Source: Nematostella vectensis (taxonomy: Eukaryota; Cnidaria; Anthozoa; Actiniaria; Edwardsiidae). Taken from it: a stretch of 64,000 nucleotides of DNA. Positions 35,596 through 54,820 of this stretch are shown in pieces. Under the pieces are notes generated by a model, which had not been told where the DNA came from, made no database searches, and saw nothing but the letters and a program-made list of their open reading frames with translations. The position numbers and the translations under genes are program-made. The stretch lies in the NCBI RefSeq assembly GCF_932526225.1, contig NC_064041.1, forward strand, positions 10,956,813-11,020,812. The letters are read 5' to 3'. Every line of letters starts with the position of its first letter. Positions within the stretch are counted from its first letter, which is position 1.

Positions 35596-37906
35596 AAAGA
35601 AAATTATGTTGGTTCATTCTAATAAATCTTCCTTTCCAGAAATAATACTATGTCTCTTTAATTAACTCTTTAAAGAATACTAAGCGGCCATTACAAATAA
35701 TCATCGTGTCACTGTTCGAAAAATGTCCTTAATATTTTGATTATCAAGTGCTCAAATAGTAGCAGATAGAAACTGCAAGAAGCCCAGGGTCAAAGGCTTT
35801 TGAAATATCTCAACATGCAACGTATTATTTTATTATAGCAAGAACAATTTGTAAGCTGATTGCTAAAAAAATCGCAAACAAAACATCCTGGGACTTTTGA
35901 GGCATTAATGAATAATGAAGAACAATTTGATAACAGAAAAACTTACTCGCAAAAAAAGATGTTTATATGTATTTGAGCCGCAGAAATATAGCATCATTCT
36001 GGTGCGTTTTTTTGAGGTACAGTCTATTTGCTTGCTTATACTTCCTGTCTTCCAATCACTTATTAGGTAAGAGAAGAATAAAATAAATCCTTTTTCGCGT
36101 TTCTTCTTTATGATTATATACTTTAAACACCTTGCAATTTGTATACTACACAACAAGAACAAAAACGAATCATAACTGATAACATAATCAATCATTACTC
36201 TTTTACCTGTTAAGCTGGCTTCCTGCCTCCTACCCTTGGTGAAATGATATGCATTATAAGCGCAAGTTAACAGCTACACCATTAAAATGGTGTTTATAAT
36301 TACTCTAAGCCGTAAAGGCAATGACCTTCAGCGCACTTTAATTGCGAGGGATCATATGTCTCACGTCATGTTTTCATCGTAGCTTTAGGGCCTAGTTGGG
36401 GAAGTGCATAAAAGATATCACAATTCCATAAAAACAGTGCGTATTGTAATAAGAGGATTTTTGCATTATTTCATAAGCATCTTGGGAATTCTAAACTACT
36501 TTAGTTTATGAATGTGATATTTTAAACTGTTAGACCTTGATGTATTACTTTTCTAAGCTGCGCTTACAGCGGTCCCCATCAGCCATTGTCGATAGCTGAT
36601 AGATGTTTCCATATGGGAGAACTCCAGCTTAGTTTTTGCCAATTGAAGGCAGTTTTGTCTAGACGATTGTCAAGATGAAAATTTACTTCTCATAACTCAA
36701 AACAGATTTGTACTTTACCAATTATTGAAGTCAATAACATTGGCGTCACTCATAGCACGCTGCTGTGAAGAAAGATCAATTGTGGACACATTTTCATGGC
36801 ACGGCAGACCGCTGAGATGCACTAAAAAGCACGGAGCGGCAAGGCAAGGCATACACCATTAGAGCTGTTCAACTTCCCTTGTCATTTGAGGATTCAGAAT
36901 CAATTAACATTGGACATCCTCTATCGCCTGGCTGACCAAATCTTGAAAGCCTGAAATGTGCGTTTTGATAAAAGTTGTTTTCTACAAAGTCTATTGAATT
37001 CTCATTTTGCATGAGGGATTAGTGCCCTCTAAAATACACTTTTGTACTGTGAAGAAAATTCTATATCAGTTTTAATTTTTCGGTAGAATAAAACTTGTTA
37101 AAACTTGTATAACGTTTGTATTTGAGAAAAGATTAAGTAATAGATAATCTAATCAATGTCGGGAATCAATAGTTGCTAATTGTTTTGCATAGCGATTGAT
37201 TGGAGTCGTTGTCTTGGAGCCTAAATTAAGCTTTTTTTGGTTGTTACCTGCTCAGCGCGCTCATTTTCTAGTTCCTTTTATTTTGAGATGGAATATGTTA
37301 CTCCATCAAGCCGTACCTTCCCTTATTTCTCAAATAAAGTCTAAGTAGCTCATGCTTTATTGTTTTTTGTCATAAAACGTAAGATCATGAACAAACGGAG
37401 GTAATTGTATGATGTAGTTACTGGGTGTATTAAATAATATTTAGCGCTTGCTTTGTTTCTCAGTTTCCTTTAAACTTACAGTTTTCTGCTCATCGAAGCA
37501 CCTGCAGACTGCCGCAGCTTAGTATATGATTTAGTAGAGGAAGTTGGTGATCATCGATAGAAGTTTACCCAACCACCTTTGACTCGTTTGCTTCTTGTAA
37601 ACGAATTAAAGGCAAAATTGGATGCTGTCAATCAAATTTCACAATCTCTATATTATGCCTCGATAAAGGAAACGAGAAGGGGGTGGGGGGACTTGCATAC
37701 TCTTATATTTATGTGGCAGATTTGGGCTCAAAAACCGGCTTATTACACCTAGCAGACGTGATCGTCTCGCTGCTCTAGTATAATAAATTGTGGAAGTCCT
37801 TTTTGTGAAACGAATGACACTTCTCGAAACATCTAAAGTTATGATGATGACGGTTGCTTCCTGTTAGAAAAGTAATTCAAAAATTTAGGTGAAGCAGAGA
37901 CGTAAA
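35596..37906. other. Intergenic, no gene seen
   Basis: AT-rich; the open frame at 35905-36195 (minus) is composition-driven. No repeat of note found. Confidence 0.45.
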
Positions 37907-38053
37907 ACGCTAATTCGGGTGTGAAAATCAGATCAAAGGACACGCAAAGCGGCGAAGGAAGCGGAGGAAAAACAGAACTGATCGAACGGTTCTTTTCTTT
38001 GTTTCCCTCTTGCTTCATCACTTCGCGCTGATTTTCACACCCGGGGTAAGCGT
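37907..38053. repeat. 147-bp foldback MITE
   Basis: The ends 'acgctaattcgggtgtgaaa' and 'ttttcacacccggggtaagc' are inverted, and the inner 'atcag'/'ctgat' extends the match. No ORF of its own. Confidence 0.8.
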
Positions 38054-40132
38054 CTGATATTCCTGCTTTCCTCTATGTCTCCATTTCCTTTGCGGGGAAA
38101 AGCCGCCTTTATATATTTTTGGCCCAATTACAGATCCCAGCTTCCCACGCCTCAAGGGTTGAAAAAGTGATTTGAGTTTGATCGGTGTTTGTTTAGCTTG
38201 TTATAACACAATTGGAACTCTATACCATTTTCAATTAACGTAGATGCGATGTTTAGGTGTGTTGACATTTAGCAGGTTACCGACTCTTACGAAAAAGAAA
38301 GAAAAGTCTTCCAAGATTACTAAGCTTTTTTTTGCCTGTCAAAGAGTCAGATAACAACGAATATGTTTGTTTTTCATGTGTTTTAAAATCGAGGAATTGA
38401 TTATTATGATGGTAAGAATTTTAAAAGCTTTCTGTTGATAGTTGTAACGCGTTCGCAATTAGTCTTTCGGGCTTTGAGATACCGACTACTCTGACAGGTT
38501 GTATAGAAAGTGCGTTTTTGTGGGAACTCCTCACCCTACGACCAACGGGAGGGGGCGGGGTGTTGCCCATATCTATTTGACTATCCATTTCCCTTTTACA
38601 ATCCTCCGAGTCATGTATCCTTTCTAGAATTGTGTAGTTCCAGAAAATTTCCTTCCCCCCCTATTGAGGGGGTCGGAGGTATGACCCCCCACCCCTCTGG
38701 AATTTCCAACCCCCTGGAAAAAAATAAATACAGTAACTGATTCCACCCCCTCCCCCTCACCTCTGGAAACTCCTGAGCTTTTAAGCCCCCTCCCCGGAAT
38801 TTCTTATCCCCTCAATGGGGGGGGGGGGGGGGGGGGGGGGGGGTATGGATATTTTCTGGAACTACACATTATACACGTTGTTACAGAGCTTTGAAGAAAT
38901 CAACCAACAAGAGGCCGAGCCAGAGAGATTGCTGATCCCAAAAGAGAGATTGATATGTCACCTTGCAAAGGATGTTGCTAGAAAACTTGTTCAGGGGGGC
39001 AAGCCTCGGATATAAATATTGTTTTTGTTTCGGAGCAGACGCTATTTTCTCATATGTCTTTTTTAAAACCCTGCTCTCTTAAAGGGGCAGCTACCCCTTG
39101 CCCCTGTGCTAGCTTTGCCCTACCTCGAATACCCCTGAATAATATAAGGGACAAACACGAAATCGTGTAACAAGATCTTTTATAAACGGAACGGCGGAAC
39201 GGAAGACCCAACAAGATGGTGGTCCAATAACACGAGAGCGAGGCAAATCTCTGCGTGCGCATATACGACGTCGGGACAGAACTGAATTTAATGACATGGC
39301 ACAACTTGACACAAGTGCAAAAACTTTATCAATATGGGTACGATGTCTAAGTATGGCACAAAACCACAGCAGTCCCAATTCCCTAACAATACATAAAACT
39401 TCACTGAGGATATTGCACACTCTCTGACAAGATAAACGCATAAACAAAATACAACCATCTTTTCACACTGACTTGTAATCAGAGTAGAAAAAACCGTGTT
39501 TATTAATCTTTCAATTTTGAAAGCTTCTTTCGGTACCAGACCCCCAAAACGACAACGTTTTTTCATATGTAATCTATCTGAGCCACCAAAAGGTGCCTAA
39601 AATGCTGCGATTTCTCTTCAGACAGTCGATGGATTCGTTATCCAATTCTCGGGTAAAAGCTTTGGATTCCTTCTTTCTTTTAGCTAGGTCTAGTAGGTCT
39701 AGTAGGTAACGGGAATATTGTTTTAACCCTAATCATTTTACCTGATAAAACACTACCTTAAGTTCCACTGCTTTCCTGAGGGAAAATTCAGAGGGAACCT
39801 GCTAGTAGACAGTTCGATTAGTCTTTCGCCCCTATACCCAAATTTGATGATCGATTTGCACGTCAGAATCGCTACGAGCCTCCACCAGAGTTTCCTATGG
39901 CTTCACCCTATTCAGGCATAATTCACCATCTTTCGGGTCCCAAGAGATGCGCTCTTACTCAAACCTTTCTAAGAGTAGAATAGGTCGGTCAATAATGCGC
40001 CTACTATTACAGAATGATAGGCTCTCACCTCAGCGACCGAAGTCGCCTTCTTTCATTGCGCCTCGGAGTTTCGATCACTCGATAGAATGTATTTTTGAAG
40101 GGGTGTCTTGTATTGGCTTCCCTCCGTGGGAT
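38054..40132. other. Intergenic; C-rich stretch and poly-G
   Basis: Contains C-rich sequence (38520-38815) and an uninterrupted run of about 27 G (38817-38843). Minus-strand frames at 39050-39566 overlap one another and show no domain. No gene supported. Confidence 0.45.
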
Positions 40133-40213
40133 AGTACTTCATGTAGCCAGCAATATTAGGCTTAGGGTCAGGGTTTGGGTTGATGCACTATATTGCTGGG
40201 TACATAAAGTACA
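40133..40213. repeat. 80-bp foldback with telomere-like loop
   Basis: The arms 'gtacttcatgtagccagcaa' and 'ttgctgggtacataaagtac' are inverted. The loop reads 'ttagggtcagggtttgggtt', like degenerate TTAGGG repeats. Tiny MITE or chance. Confidence 0.6.
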
Positions 40214-42300
40214 CCGTCCCCTCCGTGCTAAGCGCTACCCCAATCTCGCAGTCCCGTAGTGGAATTATGAATATTGATAGAACGATAAATATAGTTGATG
40301 CAGAGCTGCGGTAACAGAGAATCATACATTCACACTAAGTGGGAGGGTATTCTAAAATTGTTACGCGAGGAGGGGGGAGCTAGGCGTTTCCATGTTTTTT
40401 GCACATGACACTACATCCTTTTTTCATTTAAAAATCACCACCAGCAATAACAAATATGATTAAAATATGCAAATCAACGATGTGTTGATTGATTGACATC
40501 CTTCGCCTCGCCGTCCCCCCCATAGTCTCCTGGTCTGTAAGTCGGTAGGTTGGCTAAGGGAGTACTTCTCTCTCTCGCGAGGCTGTATCAGAATGGCTGA
40601 CAACTTTTGAGCGTCTTTCTTAATTCGGAACAACTTTTCTCTGGTTATCTTTAGTGTTTAAGAGCAATTTTTGCTCCTTCCCCATTTTTTAAAAGAAATA
40701 CTTGGCCAGAATGTGCGATTTTTTTCTGCATCAGACTAAAGTAAATTTCATAAGGACTGTAAAATATTTAGGGGGGCTAGGGACTATAGGGTCGAGTTTA
40801 TATTTTTGGTGTATCTCCCTCAGATATCCAACGGCCCATCCCTTACTACAGAATAGTTTCCTCGACAATTAATTTTGAGTAAAAAGGCGCGCTATTTGCA
40901 AATGAAAAGAGGGGAATCGCATCATCTTTCTCGGGAAAAGGTGGCTGTTGGAGTTCGTTCGAAATTAATCCCTGTCCACTACTACGCGATACCGTAAGGC
41001 ATAAGGCAGATAAATCAAAATAAAGCATACCTTTCTGCTTCAATAAGTTTCCTTGCTGGAAAGGATAAATCATTTTGTGAAGACAATAGACAAATATTTT
41101 GAGCCAGCTGAATGCATGATGATGCATTTCTTGTTTGAACTCGTTTTCAGTTGTTTTGTGTGAAATAAGGAAATAGCAAACCATACAGGCGTTTATCTTT
41201 TCGCTTTCAAATGTCCAAAGTTTTTTTTTAAGTAAAATATTATGTTTATTGGAGTTTAATTTAAAGGATTTTTTTCATGTATAATTATGGCGATTTTGAA
41301 ATAAGATTGCATCTCTATGCATGGAGTGAGAGCGATATCTGGCCCGTAGCCAGGATTTTGAGCTGGGTGGTTCGTTTGTCCATTTAAGCGGGACCAAATT
41401 TTCGGTATACCCCTCTCCTCGCCTTATTACACTAGGCAATCAATCTTATATTTTAAATGTTATGAATAGGGTACTTTTTAACATATAGCGATGATAATAA
41501 AGATCATTAATATAAAAAGATTTTTATAGTCATTTTAAAGACATACTGATGTGCACGGTATATCTCCAGCCAAACGTTATATATTTTTGGTTACTCTGAG
41601 CGGACCTTAAAGCCGGGTGGGGGGGGTTCGCCCCAACCCCCCCTGACTACGGGCCTGGATAAAAAGTGTGATAGAGAAAATCAATATTTCACAAATTGTA
41701 AAAACAGTGAAGAAGTAAAGACTCGTTATCCGAGTTGATCTCTTTTGTCCGTTGGCCTAATTAATGAAAAGACTGTTTCACGAAAAACAGGAGCTCACGT
41801 CCACAACGATACAGTAATACAGTAACCCTAGAAGAATAAACAATCAAGCATACTATTTGAAAATTAGACGTTTTGTTATATTATAAATTATATTTAAGGC
41901 TTTTATATATTTTGTTGTCGCGTCTTACCCAATAATTATTCCAAAACGATGCAGTACTGACAATTTGCGTGACCAGAGACAAAGAAAAAAAAAAACACGA
42001 AAGTTTCGCACGTATATAAACCCTTCTATGATTTATTACCGTCATTAGCGATTAAGCAACACCTTAGTCCCCGATGCGATACCACTTTAAGAAATTGCAC
42101 AAAGGACCAGAATAAATAATTATCAGGAATAAAATTTTAATTAATGAAAAGAATTAGATTAAGAGAGCACTTTAGAATATTTTTCACCCAGTTGAGCTTT
42201 CCGGGGTGAAAGACACTTAAAAGTGGCTGTTGTTTGGCAGTACTTTCGTGCTACCGCCTTTTCTTGTCGCTTACTCTTTGTCTTTTTGCTCTAAAAGCAC
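40214..42300. other. Intergenic upstream of Pbx
   Basis: Apart from the family 4 MITE at 41339-41658, no feature is supported. The minus-strand open frame at 40846-41184 has no recognisable domain. Confidence 0.4.
41339..41658. repeat. MITE, family 4, copy 2
   Basis: The ends 'ctggcccgtagccagg' and 'cctgactacgggcctgg' are inverted. Next to them lie 'gctgggtggttcg' on the left and a G-run followed by 'ttcgcccc' on the right. About 320 bp; shares ends and 'gagcggacctt' with the 34.5-kb copy. Confidence 0.7.
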
Positions 42301-42311
42301 ACCTGGTGTCT

Positions 42312-42371
42312 GCTACCATGGTAACTGTAATGAATATTGACGTATTTTCTCTAAAGTGTCCGCCATCTTGG
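42312..42371 (+). promoter_or_regulatory. Candidate Pbx promoter motifs: RFX X-box and YY1 site
   Basis: 'GCTACCATGGTAAC' (42312-42325) is a near-perfect palindromic X-box of the RFX type. 'ccgccatcttgg' (about 42361-42372) matches a YY1 site. They lie about 500 bp upstream of the Pbx start codon, where a transcription start would be plausible. No TATA box seen. Confidence 0.4.
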
Positions 42372-42763
42372 ATTTGGGGCGACGATTATTTTCCCTTCGC
42401 TTGAAGACGTAGACAAGTCTGTTAGCCTAAAAAATAGCTTGCTCTATAGATAACGATTTGTTCTACTTTTTGCCGTCGACTGTATTGCATTTGCTTACTT
42501 CGTTTGTGCAAATTTTGAGATTATTTCAAAATTTGAATATGCTAATTAGTGTTATAGTTGTCAATCATTTGAGACCCACGCGGAAAATATTGACACGTCC
42601 TCTCGCTCCCATCACAAAGTTGAGTGGCAGATCTAGAACAGGACCGCCAACCGCGCGTAACACTCTTTTACAAAAAAAGTAACAGCCATTCCGAAGGGCC
42701 AGCTAGAATAAAGCATAAGACCATCCGGTCTTCCAGCCGCTAGCAGATTGCAAACGCTGCTAA

Positions 42764-51812
<9,049 letters not shown>

Positions 51813-51848
51813 CCATGAGAGTGTAGTTATTAAACATCTACCCTGCCA

Positions 51849-51949
51849 TTAAGAGACCAAATATATCAGATTCAGATACATGGAATCAGAAAATAAGCTT
51901 AAGAGACCAAATATATCAGATTCAGATACATGGAATCAGAAAATAAGCT
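51849..51949 (+). repeat. Perfect 50-bp tandem duplication in the Pbx 3'UTR
   Basis: Two identical 50-bp units ('aagagaccaaatatatcaga', 'ttcagatacatggaatcaga', 'aaataagctt') start 38 bp after the stop codon. Identity means a recent event or an assembly artefact. Confidence 0.95.
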
Positions 51950-53404
51950 AGATGCTGTAAAAAGTCACTAGAAACTACAGAGATTTCTTAGAAATAGCTA
52001 TTATCATATGAGGGCTGGGCCGCCTTTCTAGCTATTCAATGAAAGAAAAAGTGATATAAAGAAATAGATATATGATTTGTTGTTACAAAAAGCAAACTAA
52101 AAAATCATGCAATTCAGACATTGCAAAAGCTGAGTGTTCTTTCAGCAACTGAGTGTTACTACTTCTCCAGGCAAAGTTTGCATGCAGCCAAAACAAATTT
52201 TTGTTTGTTGCTTGGAATACATGCCTTTGTTTGTGTGGGGATCTTAACTCTTCTTCATTATTTGAAAGTTTTATGAGGTAGAGCTGGTACAACACTGATT
52301 TTAGAACAAATGCAATTTTAGATGCTTATAAATAATTGTTATCGTAGATTCGAAATGTAGCTGAAGTAAATGCCAAATTGATGTGTGAAAAGGTACAAAT
52401 ATATATTTTACTATAGAAATTATTAAAAAAAGAACTTAATTTTAAATTTTGTTAAAAACTAGAAGTATTGTGTTTTACCATAGTGTTTTTAAGCAGATGT
52501 AAGTGTTGGTGCAAATTCAACTATATTTGTGATTATATGTAAATTAAAAGAATTATGAAAACAAGCTTATTGTATTTCTTATTCGGGTAGCACTTATCCT
52601 ATAGCTATCGTAGAGTTCAAAGGGGACCAGTATCTGACTCATATATCTGAATCATACAATCCAAGCCTAGACCACAAAAAAACAGGCTAGAACCATAGGA
52701 GTTGTCTGTGACAATCCCTTTCTGAAAAAAAAAAAAAAACTTAAGAAAATATTTCGGCTCCCTGTTAGCTCGCTATTTACTTGTTATCAATGTCATTGAA
52801 CAAATGTTCACGAGCGGAAAAGGCGTTTGGAAATTCAACACGTCGTTGCTTAACGATGAACAATTTGATCTGAAAGTCAGGGATATGTGGTCTGAGTGGC
52901 AAACTCAGAAGCCAATCTTTCCATCGCTCCTCGAGTGGTGGGAGGCCAGTGGCGGATACAGGGGGTGAATATCCCTCCCCTTTTTTGAGAAAAAAATATA
53001 AAAAGTCACTTTGTTTAAAAAAAACTACGGAGAAGGTACTGTCCATGTGCCATCGCCTGCTTGACTTTGCTGACGCGACAAATTCAATTCAGCTTGAAGT
53101 ATTGTTAGATTTATGTGACCTAACAAGAACCATTCGATCAGATACAACTACACCTTTTGCTGTTCATTGACGGGAAAGGGACATTCATTTGTGCCAAAAG
53201 TTACATCGATAGCGTTTATCAACATAGCACGAAACATCATTTAGCGTGACTCGACTTTCAATAACAATAATTGAATATTCGTGAACATTCATTAGCATCA
53301 ACGGAGAAACAATAACGCACTTGGGCATTTAATTCGATTGGAACGAAAATTCTTTTGCGCGCAATGAAAATTCAATTGCACGTTTGGACAATCAGTAGCG
53401 TTTA
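51950..53404. other. Pbx 3'UTR and intergenic sequence
   Basis: AT-rich 3'UTR with ATTAAA hexamers near 52430 and 52545 as possible polyadenylation signals. A possible element end ('ccagtggcggatacaggggg') lies at about 52945-52968. The overlapping open frames at 52777-53170 on both strands show no recognisable domain. Confidence 0.4.
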
Positions 53405-53594
53405 TGCCTAGTGCACACTAGCAACATAACGACATGGGCGCGCGCACTATGTTTAGCCCGACATAACGACATGGACATAATGACATAAAAGAAAAAACAT
53501 GATTTTTCTCTTATGTCGTTATGTCCATGTTGTTATGTCGAAGATGCGCGCGCCCATGTCGTTATGTCGATATGTCGCTAGTGTGCACTAGGCA
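53405..53594. repeat. Foldback element built of 'cgacat' motifs, copy 1
   Basis: The ends 'tgcctagtgcacactagc' and 'gctagtgtgcactaggca' are perfect inverted repeats. The arms contain repeated 'cataacgacatgg' / 'ccatgtcgttatg' and a 'gggcgcgcgc' block. No ORF. Confidence 0.9.
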
Positions 53595-53710
53595 TTAATG
53601 ACAATCAGTCATACGAAATAGATTCATTAGTGCTATTAACATAAACAAGGACAATCAACAAGCCATTTCAGACAATCATGTTCATCAAGGTGACATTCAT
53701 GAATGTGGTA

Positions 53711-53837
53711 ACATAACAACATAACGACATGGGCGCGCGCACTATGTTTAGCCCGACAAAACGACATGATAACGACATACGTCGTTATGTCCATGTCGTC
53801 ATGTGCGCGCGCCCATGTCGCTAGTGTGCACTAGGCA
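53711..53837. repeat. Same foldback family, shortened copy 2
   Basis: 'acataacgacatgggcgcgc' on the left; the right end is 'gctagtgtgcactaggca'. The left terminal 'tgcctagtgcac' is missing, so this copy has lost one end. Confidence 0.85.
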
Positions 53838-53885
53838 TTTGAAAATCACGCGCAAGTGCTCATGGACAGGGTTTCAAACCCCCTA

Positions 53886-54237
53886 GTCTGATCCTAGGAA
53901 ACGCCGTGACACTTATATAATACAGATGATTGCCCCTACTTATGAGCCCCTGCAGGTGATTTATCCGCGCGTCTAAAAATAGCCTGATCCTAGGAAACGC
54001 CGTGACACTTAAGGTTGGTTCTCACTAGGACGCAAGCACAAACGGAAGCGCAACACAAGTGAGAATCGGTCAAACACAAGCGCAAGCGCAAGAAAATCAA
54101 GCAGTTGAGTTCTCTTCCGCTTGCGCTTATGTTCTAGTGAGAATCGGAAAACTACGTGCCTTCCGCTTGTGCTTACGCTCAAATGAGAACCAACCGTTAT
54201 ATAATACAGATGATTGCCCCTACTTATGAGCCCCTGG
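53886..54237 (+). repeat. Direct duplication of about 65 bp, second copy split by a MITE
   Basis: Copy 1 (53888-53952) reads 'ctgatcctaggaaacgccgt', 'gacacttatataatacagat', 'gattgcccctacttatgagc', 'ccctg'. Copy 2 (53984-54237) is the same sequence interrupted after 'gacactta' by the element at 54012-54196. Confidence 0.92.
54012..54196. mobile_element. 185-bp MITE with TTA target-site duplication
   Basis: The ends 'aggttggttctcact' and 'aatgagaaccaaccg' are inverted. The interior is full of 'gcaagcgcaa' / 'cttgcgctt' repeats. TTA occurs at 54009-54011 and 54197-54199 but once in the empty copy 1, so borders and target duplication can be read directly. Confidence 0.9.
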
Positions 54238-54428
54238 ACAGGGTTATTACAAAATGCGACAGGTATTACAGATTGCGATTAGTTTTTTTTTTTTTTTACA
54301 AATTGCGAAGGTTATTACAAATTGCGACTCTTCAAGGGACAGCTTTTACGCTCACGCGCGTATATCATTATTGGCACATATTTCTTATTTCAAAATGAAG
54401 CAAGACCATTGTACATTCTCTCTTTCCC

Positions 54429-54592
54429 AATACACCAAAAACTGGAAATCGACTCTGCCAAATTTTCGTCTTTAATAAGACTTCTTCAGGGCAGACTGAA
54501 GAAGGTGAATCGTTACAAGCTTATTTATTATAGAATAGTGGCGCAAGACGCAAAAACATTACAACTGACAAAAACGCGCATTTTCTAGCGCT
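54429..54592 (+). mobile_element. Solo 3' end of the same non-LTR retrotransposon
   Basis: Matches 46550-46690 and the complement of 47250-47400: 'aaaactggaaatcgactctg', 'aattttcgtctttaataaga', 'aggtgaatcgttacaagctt', 'cattacaactgacaaaaacg'. Fully truncated, no coding part. Confidence 0.8.
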
Positions 54593-54808
54593 ATGGATAA
54601 AAATAATTTCTCTCTTTTAGATTTCGAACCGGAAACGAATTTCTCTCTTTCCCAAGTGTAGATTTCGAACCGGAAACGGAAATGAATTTGCATCCCGAAT
54701 ATACCAATAGAAACTTGTGTTATATAAAGTGTTCTATTACTCGAATCAGTCTAAAAAGGGTTCTGATTGGTTCGTCTATTCATTCTTGGATCACTCCCCA
54801 GGAAGAGA

Positions 54809-54820
54809 AAAGATGGCGGC
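54809..54820 (+). promoter_or_regulatory. TISU-like / YY1 element at the GAPVD1 start codon
   Basis: 'AAAGATGGCGGC' overlaps the initiator ATG and differs from the TISU consensus (SAASATGGCGGC) only at its first base. In mammals this element directs both YY1-linked transcription and scanning-free initiation on very short 5'UTRs. A short leader is therefore predicted. Confidence 0.5.

Noticed and set aside
39050-39566. Nested minus-strand frames of 84-112 codons
   Set aside because: Three frames overlap the same DNA, none shows a domain or splice context, consistent with chance openness.
40846-41184. 112-codon minus-strand frame
   Set aside because: No recognisable family, low-complexity composition, no promoter or splice signals seen.
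52777-53170. Opposed open frames at a putative transposon end
   Set aside because: Both frames cross the same sequence, neither shows a transposase or other domain.
54717-54812. Longer GAPVD1 N-terminus from an upstream ATG in the same frame
   Set aside because: The 32 extra codons have no family resemblance, and the ATG at 54813 has a TISU/Kozak context with MAADTN-like start; 54717-54812 is more likely promoter or 5'UTR.
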